From Rhodovarius lipocyclicus (GTDB lineage Bacteria; Pseudomonadota; Alphaproteobacteria; Acetobacterales; Acetobacteraceae): DNA of 64,000 bases. This document shows, one piece after another, positions 1 to 8,070 of the stretch. Within the stretch, counting starts at the first letter, position 1. Every line of letters begins with the position of its first letter. A program made the translations under genes and the position numbers. Location: NCBI RefSeq assembly GCF_009900765.1, contig NZ_JAAABL010000015.1, forward strand, positions 1 through 64,000. Reading direction: 5' to 3'. The notes under the pieces were generated by a model. The model did not search any database. It saw only the letters and a program-made list of their open reading frames with translations, and was not told the DNA's origin.

Positions 1-68
<68 letters not shown>

Positions 69-80
69 TATCCAACACAC

Positions 81-112
81 AACACCCGCTCACCTCATGG
101 TCAGCGGGCGTT
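81..112 (+). terminator. Hairpin after tRNA-fMet, probable terminator
   Basis: Ten-base arms (AACACCCGCT and AGCGGGCGTT) pair at nine positions around a 12-base loop, 12 bases after the tRNA. There is no long T-run after it, so it may only protect or process the 3' end. Confidence 0.5.
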
Positions 113-246
113 GCGCGTTACAGGGCCGGTCCCGATCAGCACACGCCATGCTCCACACCGCGGTGCAGAAAGGTCCCGCTTCAAAAAAATAATGACGCTC
201 GGCGCCGCCGGCCGCACCTTCATCTTCTCGCAATGAGGAAGTCCCG

Positions 247-373
247 ATGACGTGGGTCTATCTTCTGATCGCCATCATGGCCGAAGTCCCTGCCACTTCG
301 GCGTTGCGGGCTTCGCAGGGCTTTACGGTGCTGCTGCCGTCGCTGGTCGTGGTCTGGCCTGCTGCCGGTTCGA
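247..373 (+). pseudogene. Truncated SMR (EmrE/QacE-like) drug-efflux gene
   Basis: About 40 codons read as the first transmembrane helix of a small-multidrug-resistance proton antiporter. An ATG is preceded by GAGGAAG, then [21 protein letters not shown] and GFTVLLPSL. The essential membrane Glu (Glu14 in EmrE) is at residue 13. Family members are about 105-110 residues; here the match dies after the LVVV stretch and runs straight into IS-derived sequence on the opposite strand, so the remaining three helices are missing. A Pro follows the Glu-Val where an Ile is usual, a further sign of decay. The SMR assignment rests on recognised motifs, not on a database match. The stretch from 113 to 246 before it holds nothing else I can name. 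Confidence 0.6.
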
Positions 374-664
374 TGTACACCGAGTTTAGCCTGAACTGGC
401 CAAGCGCTCGAACTCCATAGGGCTGAGATACCCGATGGTCGAGTGCCGTCGCCTGGGGTTGTAGAAGCGCTCGATGTAGTCGAACACGTCGGCCCGGGCC
501 CGGGCCCGGGCCTGGTCGCGATTGCGATAGACGCGGGCTCTGACGCGTTCGGTCTTGAGCGACGAGAAGAAACTCTCCATCGCGGCGTTGTCCCAGACAT
601 TGCCTGATCGGCTCATCGAGCAGGTGATGCCATGATCGGCCATCAGGCGCTGGAACTGGCCATT
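374..664 (-). mobile_element. IS3-family insertion sequence remnant (transposase C-terminus)
   Basis: The minus strand from 664 to 386 encodes the C-terminal part of an IS3-type OrfB transposase. It reads NGQFQRLMADHGI, then SRSGNVWDNAAMESFF with the last DDE-family glutamate region, and ends RFYNPRRRHSTIGYLSP. A complete OrfB is about 270-300 residues; only about 92 remain, and the frame meets a stop at 665-667 where the element has been cut. The other end and OrfA are absent. The likely outer end is near 374. The element is therefore dead and sits between an efflux-gene fragment and the tetR gene at 686. An in-frame hexamer expansion lies within it (491-514). Confidence 0.85.
491..514. repeat. 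GGCCCG hexamer repeat inside the transposase remnant
   Basis: Three perfect GGCCCG units followed by one GGCCTG. On the minus strand they translate as alternating Ala-Arg before the conserved ADVFDYIERFYN segment. The family normally shows far fewer Ala-Arg pairs there, so this looks like slippage expansion in a non-functional gene. Confidence 0.7.
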
Positions 665-685
665 TTATTCAAGCCAACACGACAC

Positions 686-1270
686 TCACACCACAGACAG
701 CCAGGACAACACGCGCCGGCGAATGCCGGCGGCATCCAGCGGCACCCCTTCCAGCCCCAGCAGCCCCACAGCGATCGGCCCAAAGCACAATTCGCCATGC
801 AGGGCCCAGGCCAGTTCCATGGCGTATGGACGTGGCGCCGTCCCGGCACGGTCCAGGGCCATGGCGATGGGGGTGATGATCCGGTCCCGCACGCCGGCCA
901 TATAGTGCTGGCTGGCCGCCTCCCCGCGCAGGCCGGAAAAAGCGAAGATCCGCAGCCAGGGCCCATCCTCCAGCGCCCGCAGATAGGCCGCGTAGAACTG
1001 GGTCAGGCGCTCGGCCAGGGGCAGGGTCTCGTCGCGCAGCAGCCCATCCCAGGCACCGTGCCAGCGCGAGGTATAGAACTCGCCATACACGCGCTCGATC
1101 AGCGCCTCCTTGGTCGCGAAATACCGGTAGAACAACGGGTGCGAGATCCCCAGATGCGCCGCCAGGTCCCGCATCTGCGCATCCATGCCGTGCCGCGCGA
1201 AATAATCGATCGCGCCCTCCACGATATGCCGTTCCCGTTCGGCGGGCGGCAGGCGCCGCATGGCCTTCAT
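686..1270 (-). CDS. TetR-family regulator, second of a tandem pair
   Basis: A 194-residue TetR-type transcription factor. The N-terminal helix-turn-helix is residues about 12-58 (IVEGAIDYFARHGM, LAAHLGISHPLFYRYFATKEALIERVY), followed by an all-helical ligand domain. The start is fixed by an ATGA overlap with the upstream regulator: its ATG (1270) shares bases with that gene's TGA (1267-1269). The two regulators share the PAAERER-type lead-in, the SH-LFYRYF/SH-VLYRHF recognition helix and the overall plan, so they are probably diverged duplicates. This is the last gene of the minus-strand operon that starts at 9678. It ends just 21 bases before the IS remnant. Ligand unknown. Confidence 0.85.
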   Translation of the reverse strand: MKAMRRLPPAERERHIVEGAIDYFARHGMDAQMRDLAAHLGISHPLFYRYFATKEALIERVYGEFYTSRWHGAWDGLLRDETLPLAERLTQFYAAYLRALEDGPWLRIFAFSGLRGEAASQHYMAGVRDRIITPIAMALDRAGTAPRPYAMELAWALHGELCFGPIAVGLLGLEGVPLDAAGIRRRVLSWLSVV

Positions 1271-1863
1271 GCCGGGCGCGCCGCGGCATGGCTGCGGATG
1301 GCCACCTCCAGCGCTTCCTCCAGGCTGCGCGGGCCGGCACCCCGCCAGACAGCCAGCCGCATGCCGGTGTAGAAGACCCGCCCATGCAGGGCCCAGGCCG
1401 CGGCTTCGCTCCCCAGGACCGAGGCCAGGGGCCGGATGATGCGCTCCCGCAACAGGGCCGTCAGGCCCAGGGCCTCTCCGCGCCCGGCCATCCCCACGAA
1501 CAACGCCAACCGGATCCATTCGGGCGACAGGATCAGCGTCGCGGCCTGGCGGTAGAAACGCAGCAGCCGTTCTTCCAGCGCCAGGGCGGGCGCGTGCAGC
1601 GCCTGCTCCCATTCCGGCTGCCAGCGGCGGCGGAACATCTCCTCGCACACGGCCGCGATCAGCCCATCCTTGCTGGGAAAATGGCGGTACAGCACCGAAT
1701 GGGAGATACCGAGCGACTGCGCCAGCAACCGTGTCTGCCCCTCCAGCCCGTGCTCGGCGAAGAAGGGGATCGCGGCCTCCAGGATCATCCGCTCGCGCTC
1801 GGCCGCGGGCACGCGCGGGCGGCGCGGCGTGGCGGTTGCGGGGGCGGCACTGAGACCGGACAT
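1267..1863 (-). CDS. TetR-family regulator, first of a tandem pair
   Basis: A 198-residue TetR-type regulator. About 20 variable residues precede the DNA-binding domain (ERMILEAAIPFFAEHG, then LLAQSLGISHSVLYRHFPSKDGLIAAV), and a helical C-terminal domain of about 130 residues follows. It lies 59 bases after the molybdenum-hydroxylase gene on the same strand and overlaps the next tetR by four bases, so the two are probably translated together. By position it may report on the peptide-transport/hydroxylase operon. The start at 1863 is the first Met giving a normal TetR length; the Shine-Dalgarno is weak. Confidence 0.85.
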   Translation of the reverse strand: MSGLSAAPATATPRRPRVPAAERERMILEAAIPFFAEHGLEGQTRLLAQSLGISHSVLYRHFPSKDGLIAAVCEEMFRRRWQPEWEQALHAPALALEERLLRFYRQAATLILSPEWIRLALFVGMAGRGEALGLTALLRERIIRPLASVLGSEAAAWALHGRVFYTGMRLAVWRGAGPRSLEEALEVAIRSHAAARPA

Positions 1864-1922
1864 ACGGCTTCCTTCGCGGGCGCGCCTTATTGCCATGCGA
1901 ATCACGCCCGGCCCAGCGGAAC

Positions 1923-4322
1923 CTATGCGTCGGCGGTATTGCTCCGCGCGGCGCGAATGGCCTGCCAGACGGCAAGCGGCGTGGCGGGCATGGCGATGTC
2001 CCGCACCCCCAGCCCGGCCAGCGCATCCAGCAGCGCGTTCACGATGGCCGGCGGCAACCCCACGGAGCCCACCTCGGCGCAGCCCTTGGCCTTCAGCGGG
2101 TTGTGCTCGCAGGGCGTGCCATGGGTCAGCACGGTGTAGCTCGGCAGGTCGCTGGCCCGGGGCAGCGCGTAGTCCTGGAAACTCGCGGTCAGCATCTGGC
2201 CCGCCTCGTCGAAGCGGCATCCCTCCAGCAGCGCCTGGCCCGCGCCCTGGGCCAGCCCGCCATGGATCTGCCCATGCACGATCAACGGGTTGATGATGGC
2301 GCCCAGGTCATCTACCGCGACGATCTTCTCCAGGAACACCTCGCCGGTCTCGGGGTCCACCTCCAGCTCGCAGATGTGGCAGCCGCCGGGGAAGGTCCAG
2401 TTCTTGGGGTCGTAGAAGGCGGTCTCGTCCAGGCCGGGCTCGATCTCCTCGATCGGGTAGTCGTGCGGGGTATAGGCCGCGCGCGCCACCTGGGCGAAGG
2501 TGATGGTGCGGTCGGTCCCGCTCACGCGGAACAGGCCGGGCTCGAAGGCGATGTCCTCCAGCGCCGCTTCCAGCCGGTGGGCCGCGATGCGCCGGCCCTT
2601 GGCGATCACCTTCTCCATCGCCGCCACGATCGCCGACCCGCCCACCACGAGGGAGCGCGAGGCCGCGGTGCCGCGCCCGAAGGGCACCTGGTCGGTATCG
2701 CCCTGCACCACGCGCACGCACTCGAACGGCACGCCCAGCCGGTCGGCGACGATCTGCGCGAAGGTGGTCTCATGCCCCTGGCCATGGCTGTGCGCGCCGG
2801 AGAACACGGTGACGGCGCCGCTCGGGTGCACCCGCACCTGCGCCGATTCCGACCGCCCGCCACGCCCGCCCAACTGCCCGACCACCTTGGAAGGCGTGCC
2901 GCCCGCGATCTCGACATAGGTGGAGATGCCGAGGCCCCGCAGGCGGCCGCGCCGGCGCGCTTCCTCCCGCCGGGCCGGAAAGCCGCCGATATCGGTCGCC
3001 TCCATCGCGATCCGCAGCGTGGCCTCATGGTCCCCGGAATCGTATTCCAGGCCCAGCGGCGTGGCGTAGGGGAACTGGCCGGCCTGGATGAAGTTGCGCC
3101 GGCGCAGCTCCACCCGGTCGATGCCGGTCAGCTTCGCGGCCTCATCCACCAGCCGTTCCAGCACATAGCTGGCCTCCGGCCGGCCGGCGCCGCGATAGGC
3201 ATCGACGCTGACGGTGTTGGTGAAGGTGAGCTTCACGTTGCACCAGATCGCGGGGGTCCGGTACACGCCCGGCAGCAGCGGCGCGTAGTAGTAGGTCGGG
3301 ATGGCCGTGGCGCCCCCGGTCAGATAGGCGCCGACATTGGCCAGCGTGACCACGCGCAGCCCGGTGAAGTGCCCTTCGGAATCCAGCGCCAGCTCCGCCA
3401 CGGTGCGGTGGTCGCGGCCCTGCACATCGGTCAGGAAGGCCTCGGTGCGGTCGCTGACCCAGCGGATGGTGCGGCCGATGCGCCGCGCCGCCCAGGTCAG
3501 GGTGGTTTCCTCCGGATACAGGAAGATCTTGGTGCCGAAGCCGCCCCCCACATCGGGCGAGATGACGCGCAGGTCGGTTTCCGGGATGTCCAGCAGGCCG
3601 CACAGCGTGCCGCGCACCGTGTGCGGGTTCTGGCTGGTGGTCCACAGGGTGGTGGTGCCCATGGCGGTGTCATGCGCGGCCACGGCCGCGCGCGGCTCCA
3701 TCGGGGCGGGCACCAGCCGGTTGTTCACCAGCTCGAGCCGCACGCGATGGGCGGCGCTGGCGAAGGCGGCATCCACCGCCCCGGCATCCCCGATCTCCCA
3801 GTCGCAGCAGAGATTGCCGGGCACATCGTCCCACACGCGCGGCGCGCCGGGGTCGAGCGCGGTGCCCAGCTCGCCCGCCGCGTCCAGCACCGCGTATTCC
3901 ACCGCGATGGCTTCCGCCGCGTCGCGGGCCTGGGCCTTGGTCCCGGCGATGACCACGGCCAGGGGTTCGCCCACATGGCGCGCCTTGTCCACGGCCAACG
4001 GATAGTGCGGGGGTTCGGCGTTCGGCTTGCCGTGGCGGTCGCGCACCACCCAGCCGCAAGGCAGGCTGCCGACATGGTCCGCGCGCTGGTCGGCGCCGGT
4101 GAAGATGGCGACCACGCCCGGCATGGCCCGCGCCGCGGCGGTGTCGATCGCCACGATCCGCGCATGGGCGTGGGGCGAGCGCAGGAAGGCGGCCTCCAGC
4201 GCATCCGGCACGGCCAGATCCGCCACATAGCGCCCCTGGCCGCGCAGCAGGCGCTGGTCCTCTCGCCGGCGGACGGATTTGCCCACGCTGGTGGTGCCGA
4301 AATGTTCAGTGCTGTCGGGCAT
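1923..4322 (-). CDS. Molybdenum hydroxylase large subunit (xanthine/CO dehydrogenase family)
   Basis: A 799-residue molybdopterin-cytosine-dinucleotide-binding subunit. These proteins hydroxylate carbon centres of aldehydes, purines or aromatic N-heterocycles using water. Visible marks: the N-terminal GKSVRRREDQRLLRGQGRY block typical of CoxL-like subunits, GGGFGTK near residue 258 (cofactor loop), an AYRGAGR loop near 375, and an E-V-G-S segment placing the probable catalytic Glu at residue 750. The loop is not the AYXCSFR of true CO dehydrogenases, so CO oxidation is unlikely. The expected partners, a 2Fe-2S small subunit and an FAD subunit, are not adjacent or anywhere in the window. The gene starts 6 bases after the transporter ATPase gene, so it is transcribed with the importer; an imported compound is a plausible substrate. 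Exact substrate unknown. Confidence 0.9.
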   Translation of the reverse strand: MPDSTEHFGTTSVGKSVRRREDQRLLRGQGRYVADLAVPDALEAAFLRSPHAHARIVAIDTAAARAMPGVVAIFTGADQRADHVGSLPCGWVVRDRHGKPNAEPPHYPLAVDKARHVGEPLAVVIAGTKAQARDAAEAIAVEYAVLDAAGELGTALDPGAPRVWDDVPGNLCCDWEIGDAGAVDAAFASAAHRVRLELVNNRLVPAPMEPRAAVAAHDTAMGTTTLWTTSQNPHTVRGTLCGLLDIPETDLRVISPDVGGGFGTKIFLYPEETTLTWAARRIGRTIRWVSDRTEAFLTDVQGRDHRTVAELALDSEGHFTGLRVVTLANVGAYLTGGATAIPTYYYAPLLPGVYRTPAIWCNVKLTFTNTVSVDAYRGAGRPEASYVLERLVDEAAKLTGIDRVELRRRNFIQAGQFPYATPLGLEYDSGDHEATLRIAMEATDIGGFPARREEARRRGRLRGLGISTYVEIAGGTPSKVVGQLGGRGGRSESAQVRVHPSGAVTVFSGAHSHGQGHETTFAQIVADRLGVPFECVRVVQGDTDQVPFGRGTAASRSLVVGGSAIVAAMEKVIAKGRRIAAHRLEAALEDIAFEPGLFRVSGTDRTITFAQVARAAYTPHDYPIEEIEPGLDETAFYDPKNWTFPGGCHICELEVDPETGEVFLEKIVAVDDLGAIINPLIVHGQIHGGLAQGAGQALLEGCRFDEAGQMLTASFQDYALPRASDLPSYTVLTHGTPCEHNPLKAKGCAEVGSVGLPPAIVNALLDALAGLGVRDIAMPATPLAVWQAIRAARSNTADA

Positions 4323-4328
4323 GGGTGC

Positions 4329-5270
4329 TCAATCGGCCAGGTGGCAGGCGGCGGCGTGGCCGCCAGCGAGTTCGCGCATCGCCGGCACCTCGGTGCGGCA
4401 ACGCTCGACAGCCAGCGGGCAGCGCGGGTGGAAACGGCAGCCGGCGGGCGGGTTCAACGGGCTCGGCGGCTCGCCGGTCAGGGACTGGCGTTGGGCCTTG
4501 CCGCCGCCCCGCCCCGGCAGGGCGGAGAACAGCACGCGGGTATAGGGGTGGCGCGGCCCGTTCAGCAGCGCGGCCCTGGTCCCGATCTCCACGATCCGGC
4601 CCAGATACATCACCGCGATCCGGTCCGAGAGGTACCCCACCACCGCCAGGTCATGGGAGATGAACAGGTAGGACAGCCCGAATTCCCGTCGCAGGGAGCG
4701 CAGGAGGTTCACGATCTGCGCCTGGATCGAGACATCGAGCGCGGAGACCGCCTCATCGCAGATCACCAGGCTGGGGCGCAGCGCGATGGCGCGCGCGATG
4801 CTGATGCGCTGGCGCTGCCCGCCGCTGAACTCGTGCGGGTAGCGGTCCACATCGGTGGCGCGCAGGCCCACGCGCTCCAGCAGGGCGGCGGCCATCTGGC
4901 GGCGTTCGGCGCGGGTGCCCACGCCATGCACCCGCAGCGGGTCCTGCAGGATCGCGCCCACGGTGCTGCGCGGGTTCAGCGACCCGAACGGGTCCTGAAA
5001 CACCATCTGCATCTCCCGCCGGTGCGGGCGCAGGGCACGGCGGCCGAGCCCCACCAGCTCCGCGCCACGGAACTGGATGGAGCCATCATCGGCCGGGTCC
5101 AGCCCGTTCAGCGCGCGGCCGAGGGTGGATTTGCCGCAGCCCGATTCCCCCACCAGCCCCAGCACCTCGCCGGCGGCGATGTCGAAATCCACCCCATCCA
5201 CCGCATGCACGGTGCCGGAGGCGGTGCGATGCCGCTTCACCAGGCCGCGCACGCTCAGCAGCGCGCTCAT
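4329..5270 (-). CDS. Dipeptide/oligopeptide-type ABC transporter ATPase (DppF-like)
   Basis: A 313-residue cytoplasmic ATPase that drives substrate import with its partner at 5267-6256. It has the Walker A GESGCGKST near residues 40-48, the signature LSGGQ variant (FSGGQRQRISIARAI), Walker B (SLVICDEAVSALD) and the H-loop ISHDL. The C-terminal oligopeptide-transporter extension has GCRFHPRCP, whose cysteines bind an Fe-S cluster in this subfamily. Its ATG overlaps the upstream ATPase stop as ATGA. It is part of the five-gene importer 9678-4329. The substrate class (peptides, glutathione, opines, nickel) cannot be read from the ATPase. Confidence 0.93.
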   Translation of the reverse strand: MSALLSVRGLVKRHRTASGTVHAVDGVDFDIAAGEVLGLVGESGCGKSTLGRALNGLDPADDGSIQFRGAELVGLGRRALRPHRREMQMVFQDPFGSLNPRSTVGAILQDPLRVHGVGTRAERRQMAAALLERVGLRATDVDRYPHEFSGGQRQRISIARAIALRPSLVICDEAVSALDVSIQAQIVNLLRSLRREFGLSYLFISHDLAVVGYLSDRIAVMYLGRIVEIGTRAALLNGPRHPYTRVLFSALPGRGGGKAQRQSLTGEPPSPLNPPAGCRFHPRCPLAVERCRTEVPAMRELAGGHAAACHLAD

Positions 5271-6256
5271 GCCGGCAGCCTTTCGCGGCGCGCCACATGG
5301 CAGGCGACCAGGCGGCCGGCGCTCACGGCCTCCAGCTCCGGGCGGGTCTCGGCGCAGACGGGCTCGGCCCGCGCGCAGCGCGGCGCGAAGGCGCAGCCCG
5401 GGGGCATGGCGGCCAGGGCAGGCACCACGCCCGGAATTTCCAGCAAGGGGGCGTCGGATTCCTGCCAGGGGTCGGGGCGGCAGGCCAGCAGCGCCGCCGT
5501 GTAGGGGTGCGCCGGGTCTGCCAGCACCTGCTCCGCCGGGCCTTCCTCCACCTTGCGCCCGGCATAGACGACCGCGACGCGCTGGGCGTGTTCGGCCACC
5601 AGGCCCAGGTCATGGGTGATCAGCACCACGCCCATGCCCAGCTCCTCCTTCAGGCGGTCGATCAGGTCCAGCACCTGGGCCTGCACGGTCACGTCCAGCG
5701 CGGTGGTGGGTTCGTCGGCCAGCAGCAGCGCGGGCCGGCAGGCCAGGGCCATGGCGATCACCACGCGCTGGCGCATACCGCCCGAAAGCTGGTGCGGGAA
5801 TTCGTCGATGCGCCGCTCGGGGGCGGGAATGCCCACCAGGCGCAGCAGGTCCAGCGTGCGGGCGCGGGCCTGGGCAGCTGAAACGCCCGCCTCATGCAGC
5901 AGGATGGATTCCGCGATCTGCGCGCCCACCGGCATCAGCGGGTTCAGGCTGGTCGAGGGTTCCTGGAACACCATCGAGATCTCCCGCCCGCGCACCTGGC
6001 GCATGGCGGGCTCGTCGAGCGCCATGATGTCCCGCCCGCCGATCTCGATGCGCCCGGCGGCCAGCCGGCCCGGCGGGTCGATCAGCCGCATGATGGAATA
6101 GGCGAAGGCGCTCTTGCCCGAGCCGCTCTCGCCCACCACCGCCACCGTTTCCCCGCCATGCACCACGAGGTCCATGTCGGCCACGGCCGCGATCACGCCG
6201 CGCGGGGTGCGGAATTCGGTGCGCAGGCCCGTCACGCGCAGCACTTCCGGGTTCAT
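5267..6256 (-). CDS. Dipeptide/oligopeptide-type ABC transporter ATPase (DppD-like)
   Basis: A 329-residue ATPase, the first of the two in this importer. It shows Walker A GESGSGKS, Q-loop VFQEPSTSLNP, signature LSGGMRQRVVIAMA, Walker B LLLADEPTTALD, H-loop ITHDL and the C-terminal GCAFAPRC cysteine motif. The start is MNPEVLRV at 6256, chosen because the ATG overlaps the permease stop (6253-6255) as ATGA and gives standard length. Such tight overlaps along the operon suggest coupled translation and fixed stoichiometry. Confidence 0.93.
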   Translation of the reverse strand: MNPEVLRVTGLRTEFRTPRGVIAAVADMDLVVHGGETVAVVGESGSGKSAFAYSIMRLIDPPGRLAAGRIEIGGRDIMALDEPAMRQVRGREISMVFQEPSTSLNPLMPVGAQIAESILLHEAGVSAAQARARTLDLLRLVGIPAPERRIDEFPHQLSGGMRQRVVIAMALACRPALLLADEPTTALDVTVQAQVLDLIDRLKEELGMGVVLITHDLGLVAEHAQRVAVVYAGRKVEEGPAEQVLADPAHPYTAALLACRPDPWQESDAPLLEIPGVVPALAAMPPGCAFAPRCARAEPVCAETRPELEAVSAGRLVACHVARRERLPA

Positions 6257-7086
6257 GCCCGGCCTCCGGCGCGGGGGTTCAGTGCCTCGTTCAGCCCATC
6301 GCCCACCAGGTTGATGGACAGCACGGTCAGCAGGATGGCGATGCCGGGGATGCCGCACATCCACCAGGCGGTGCGGATGGCCGCGCGCCCGGCGCCGATC
6401 ATCAGCCCCCAACTCATGACATTCGGGTCGCCCAGGCCGAGGAAGGACAGCCCGCTCTCGAACAGGATGGCGGTGGCCACCATGACGGAGGCCGCGACCA
6501 GGATGGCCGGCAGGGCGTTGGGCAGGATCTGCCGCGCCAGTACCTCGATATCGCCCATGCCGGTGGCGATGGCGGACTGCACGTAGTCGCGGCTGCGCAG
6601 CCCCGCGACCTCCGCCCGCACCAGCCGCGCCAGCGGCGCCCAGGAGACGGTGACGATCGCGATCAGCAGCGCCTCCAGCGAGGGTTCCAGGATGGCCACC
6701 AGCACGATGGCGAACAGGAAGGAGGGGATGGTCTGGAACAGTTCGGTGAATCGCATCAGCGCCGTATCCACCCGCCCGCCGGCATAGCCCGCGATGCCCC
6801 CCACCACGAGCCCGATGGCGGTGACGACCAGGGCCGCCAGCACCCCGATCAGCAGGGAGACACGCGCCCCGTGCACGATGCCGGCCGCCAGGTCCCGCCC
6901 CAGCGTGTCGGTGCCGAGCAGGAAACCATCGGTCATCGGCGGCAGGTAGGGGCGGCCCACCATCTCGAACGGGTCCTCCGGGAACAGGAGGTCCGCGCCG
7001 GCCGCGAGGCCGATGACCGCGAGCAGGATGACGGCACCCGCCACCGCGGCGGGCTGGCGCAGGAAACGGCGCAGGGCGGGCGGCAT
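6253..7086 (-). CDS. ABC transporter permease (DppC-like)
   Basis: A 277-residue inner-membrane permease with about six membrane spans. The first helix (AVAGAVILLAVIGLAAGADLLF) is followed by the DppC-type periplasmic segment PFEMVGRPYLPP and GTDTLGRDL. The EAA loop that contacts the ATPases reads RSRDYVQSAIATGMGDIEVLARQILPN. The start at 7086 shares a base with the stop of the partner permease (TGATG). Pairs with the gene at 7086-8063 to form the channel. Confidence 0.93.
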   Translation of the reverse strand: MPPALRRFLRQPAAVAGAVILLAVIGLAAGADLLFPEDPFEMVGRPYLPPMTDGFLLGTDTLGRDLAAGIVHGARVSLLIGVLAALVVTAIGLVVGGIAGYAGGRVDTALMRFTELFQTIPSFLFAIVLVAILEPSLEALLIAIVTVSWAPLARLVRAEVAGLRSRDYVQSAIATGMGDIEVLARQILPNALPAILVAASVMVATAILFESGLSFLGLGDPNVMSWGLMIGAGRAAIRTAWWMCGIPGIAILLTVLSINLVGDGLNEALNPRAGGRA

Positions 7087-8063
7087 CAGGACAGCGCCAC
7101 GCGGGGATCGATGATCGAATGCACGAGGTCCACCAGCAGGTTCGCCAGCACCACCACCACGGAACTGAGCGTGAGGATGCCGAGCAGCAGGTTGAGGTCG
7201 CGGGCGAACAGCGCCTCGAAGGCCAGCTGGCCGAGGCCGGGCCAGCCGAACACCGCCTCCACCACCACCGAGCCGCCGAGCGCGCCGCCCACCTGCACGC
7301 CGGCCATGGTCACGATGGGCAGCACCGCGTTGCGCAGCACATGGCGCAGCACCAGGCGCCGGGGCGCCACCCCCTTGGCCCGGGCGGTGGTGACATAGTT
7401 CATGCGAAGATTTTCCAGCACCGAGGCCCGCATCAGCCGCGTGTAGAGCGCCATGTAGAACAGCGAGAGGGTGATGGCCGGCAGGATCAGGTGATGCGCC
7501 ACATCCAGCCAATGCGCGGCGCCCGCGCCCGCCCCGCCCGCCGTGGTCATGCCGCTGGTGGGCACCCAGCCCAGCTGGATGGCGAAGATCACGATGAACA
7601 TCAGCCCCAGCCAGAAGATCGGGGAGGCATAGGCCAGCACGGTGACCAGCAGGATCAGCGCGGCCTCGATCCGGTCGCGCCGCATGGCCGCGATCAGCCC
7701 CAGCAGCGTGCCGAGCCCGACCGACAGCAGGATGGAGGAGCCCGCCAGCAGCAGGGTCGCGCCCATGCGGCCCATGATCAGCGACAGGTTGCTTTCCTGG
7801 TAGCGGAAGGAATAGCCGAAATCGAGCGTGAGGACGTTCCAGACATAGCGCAGGTATTGCATCAGCAGCGGCTGATCCAGGCCGAATTGGGCGCGCAGCT
7901 GGGCCATGTATTCGGGCGTGGCGGCCCCGGCCTCACCCGCCATCACGCTGGCCGGGTCGCCCGGGGCCAGGTGCAGCAGGAAGAAGTTGAAGGTGACGAT
8001 CAGGAAGACGGTCGGCAGGCCCTGCATGGCCCGCCGCCCGAGAAAACGGCCGCGCCCGCCCAT
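7086..8063 (-). CDS. ABC transporter permease (DppB-like)
   Basis: A 325-residue inner-membrane permease. It opens with the DppB-type first helix and the LHLAPGDPASVMAGE motif, then PLLMQYLRYVWNVL and FDFGYSF-like DFGYSFRYQ. The coupling EAA loop near the C-terminus is NYVTTARAKGVAPRRLVLRHVLRNAVLP. It lies 7 bases after the binding-protein gene. Together with the DppC-like subunit it forms the transmembrane pore. Confidence 0.93.
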   Translation of the reverse strand: MGGRGRFLGRRAMQGLPTVFLIVTFNFFLLHLAPGDPASVMAGEAGAATPEYMAQLRAQFGLDQPLLMQYLRYVWNVLTLDFGYSFRYQESNLSLIMGRMGATLLLAGSSILLSVGLGTLLGLIAAMRRDRIEAALILLVTVLAYASPIFWLGLMFIVIFAIQLGWVPTSGMTTAGGAGAGAAHWLDVAHHLILPAITLSLFYMALYTRLMRASVLENLRMNYVTTARAKGVAPRRLVLRHVLRNAVLPIVTMAGVQVGGALGGSVVVEAVFGWPGLGQLAFEALFARDLNLLLGILTLSSVVVVLANLLVDLVHSIIDPRVALS

Positions 8064-8070
8064 GCCCCGC

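Noticed and set aside
1923-4322. Carbon monoxide dehydrogenase large subunit
   Set aside because: The active-site loop is AYRGAGR and not the AYXCSFR of CO-oxidising enzymes, and CoxS/CoxM are absent.
1890-5504. A 1204-codon plus-strand frame
   Set aside because: Antisense shadow of the hydroxylase and ATPase genes; composition is repetitive and no motif is recognisable.
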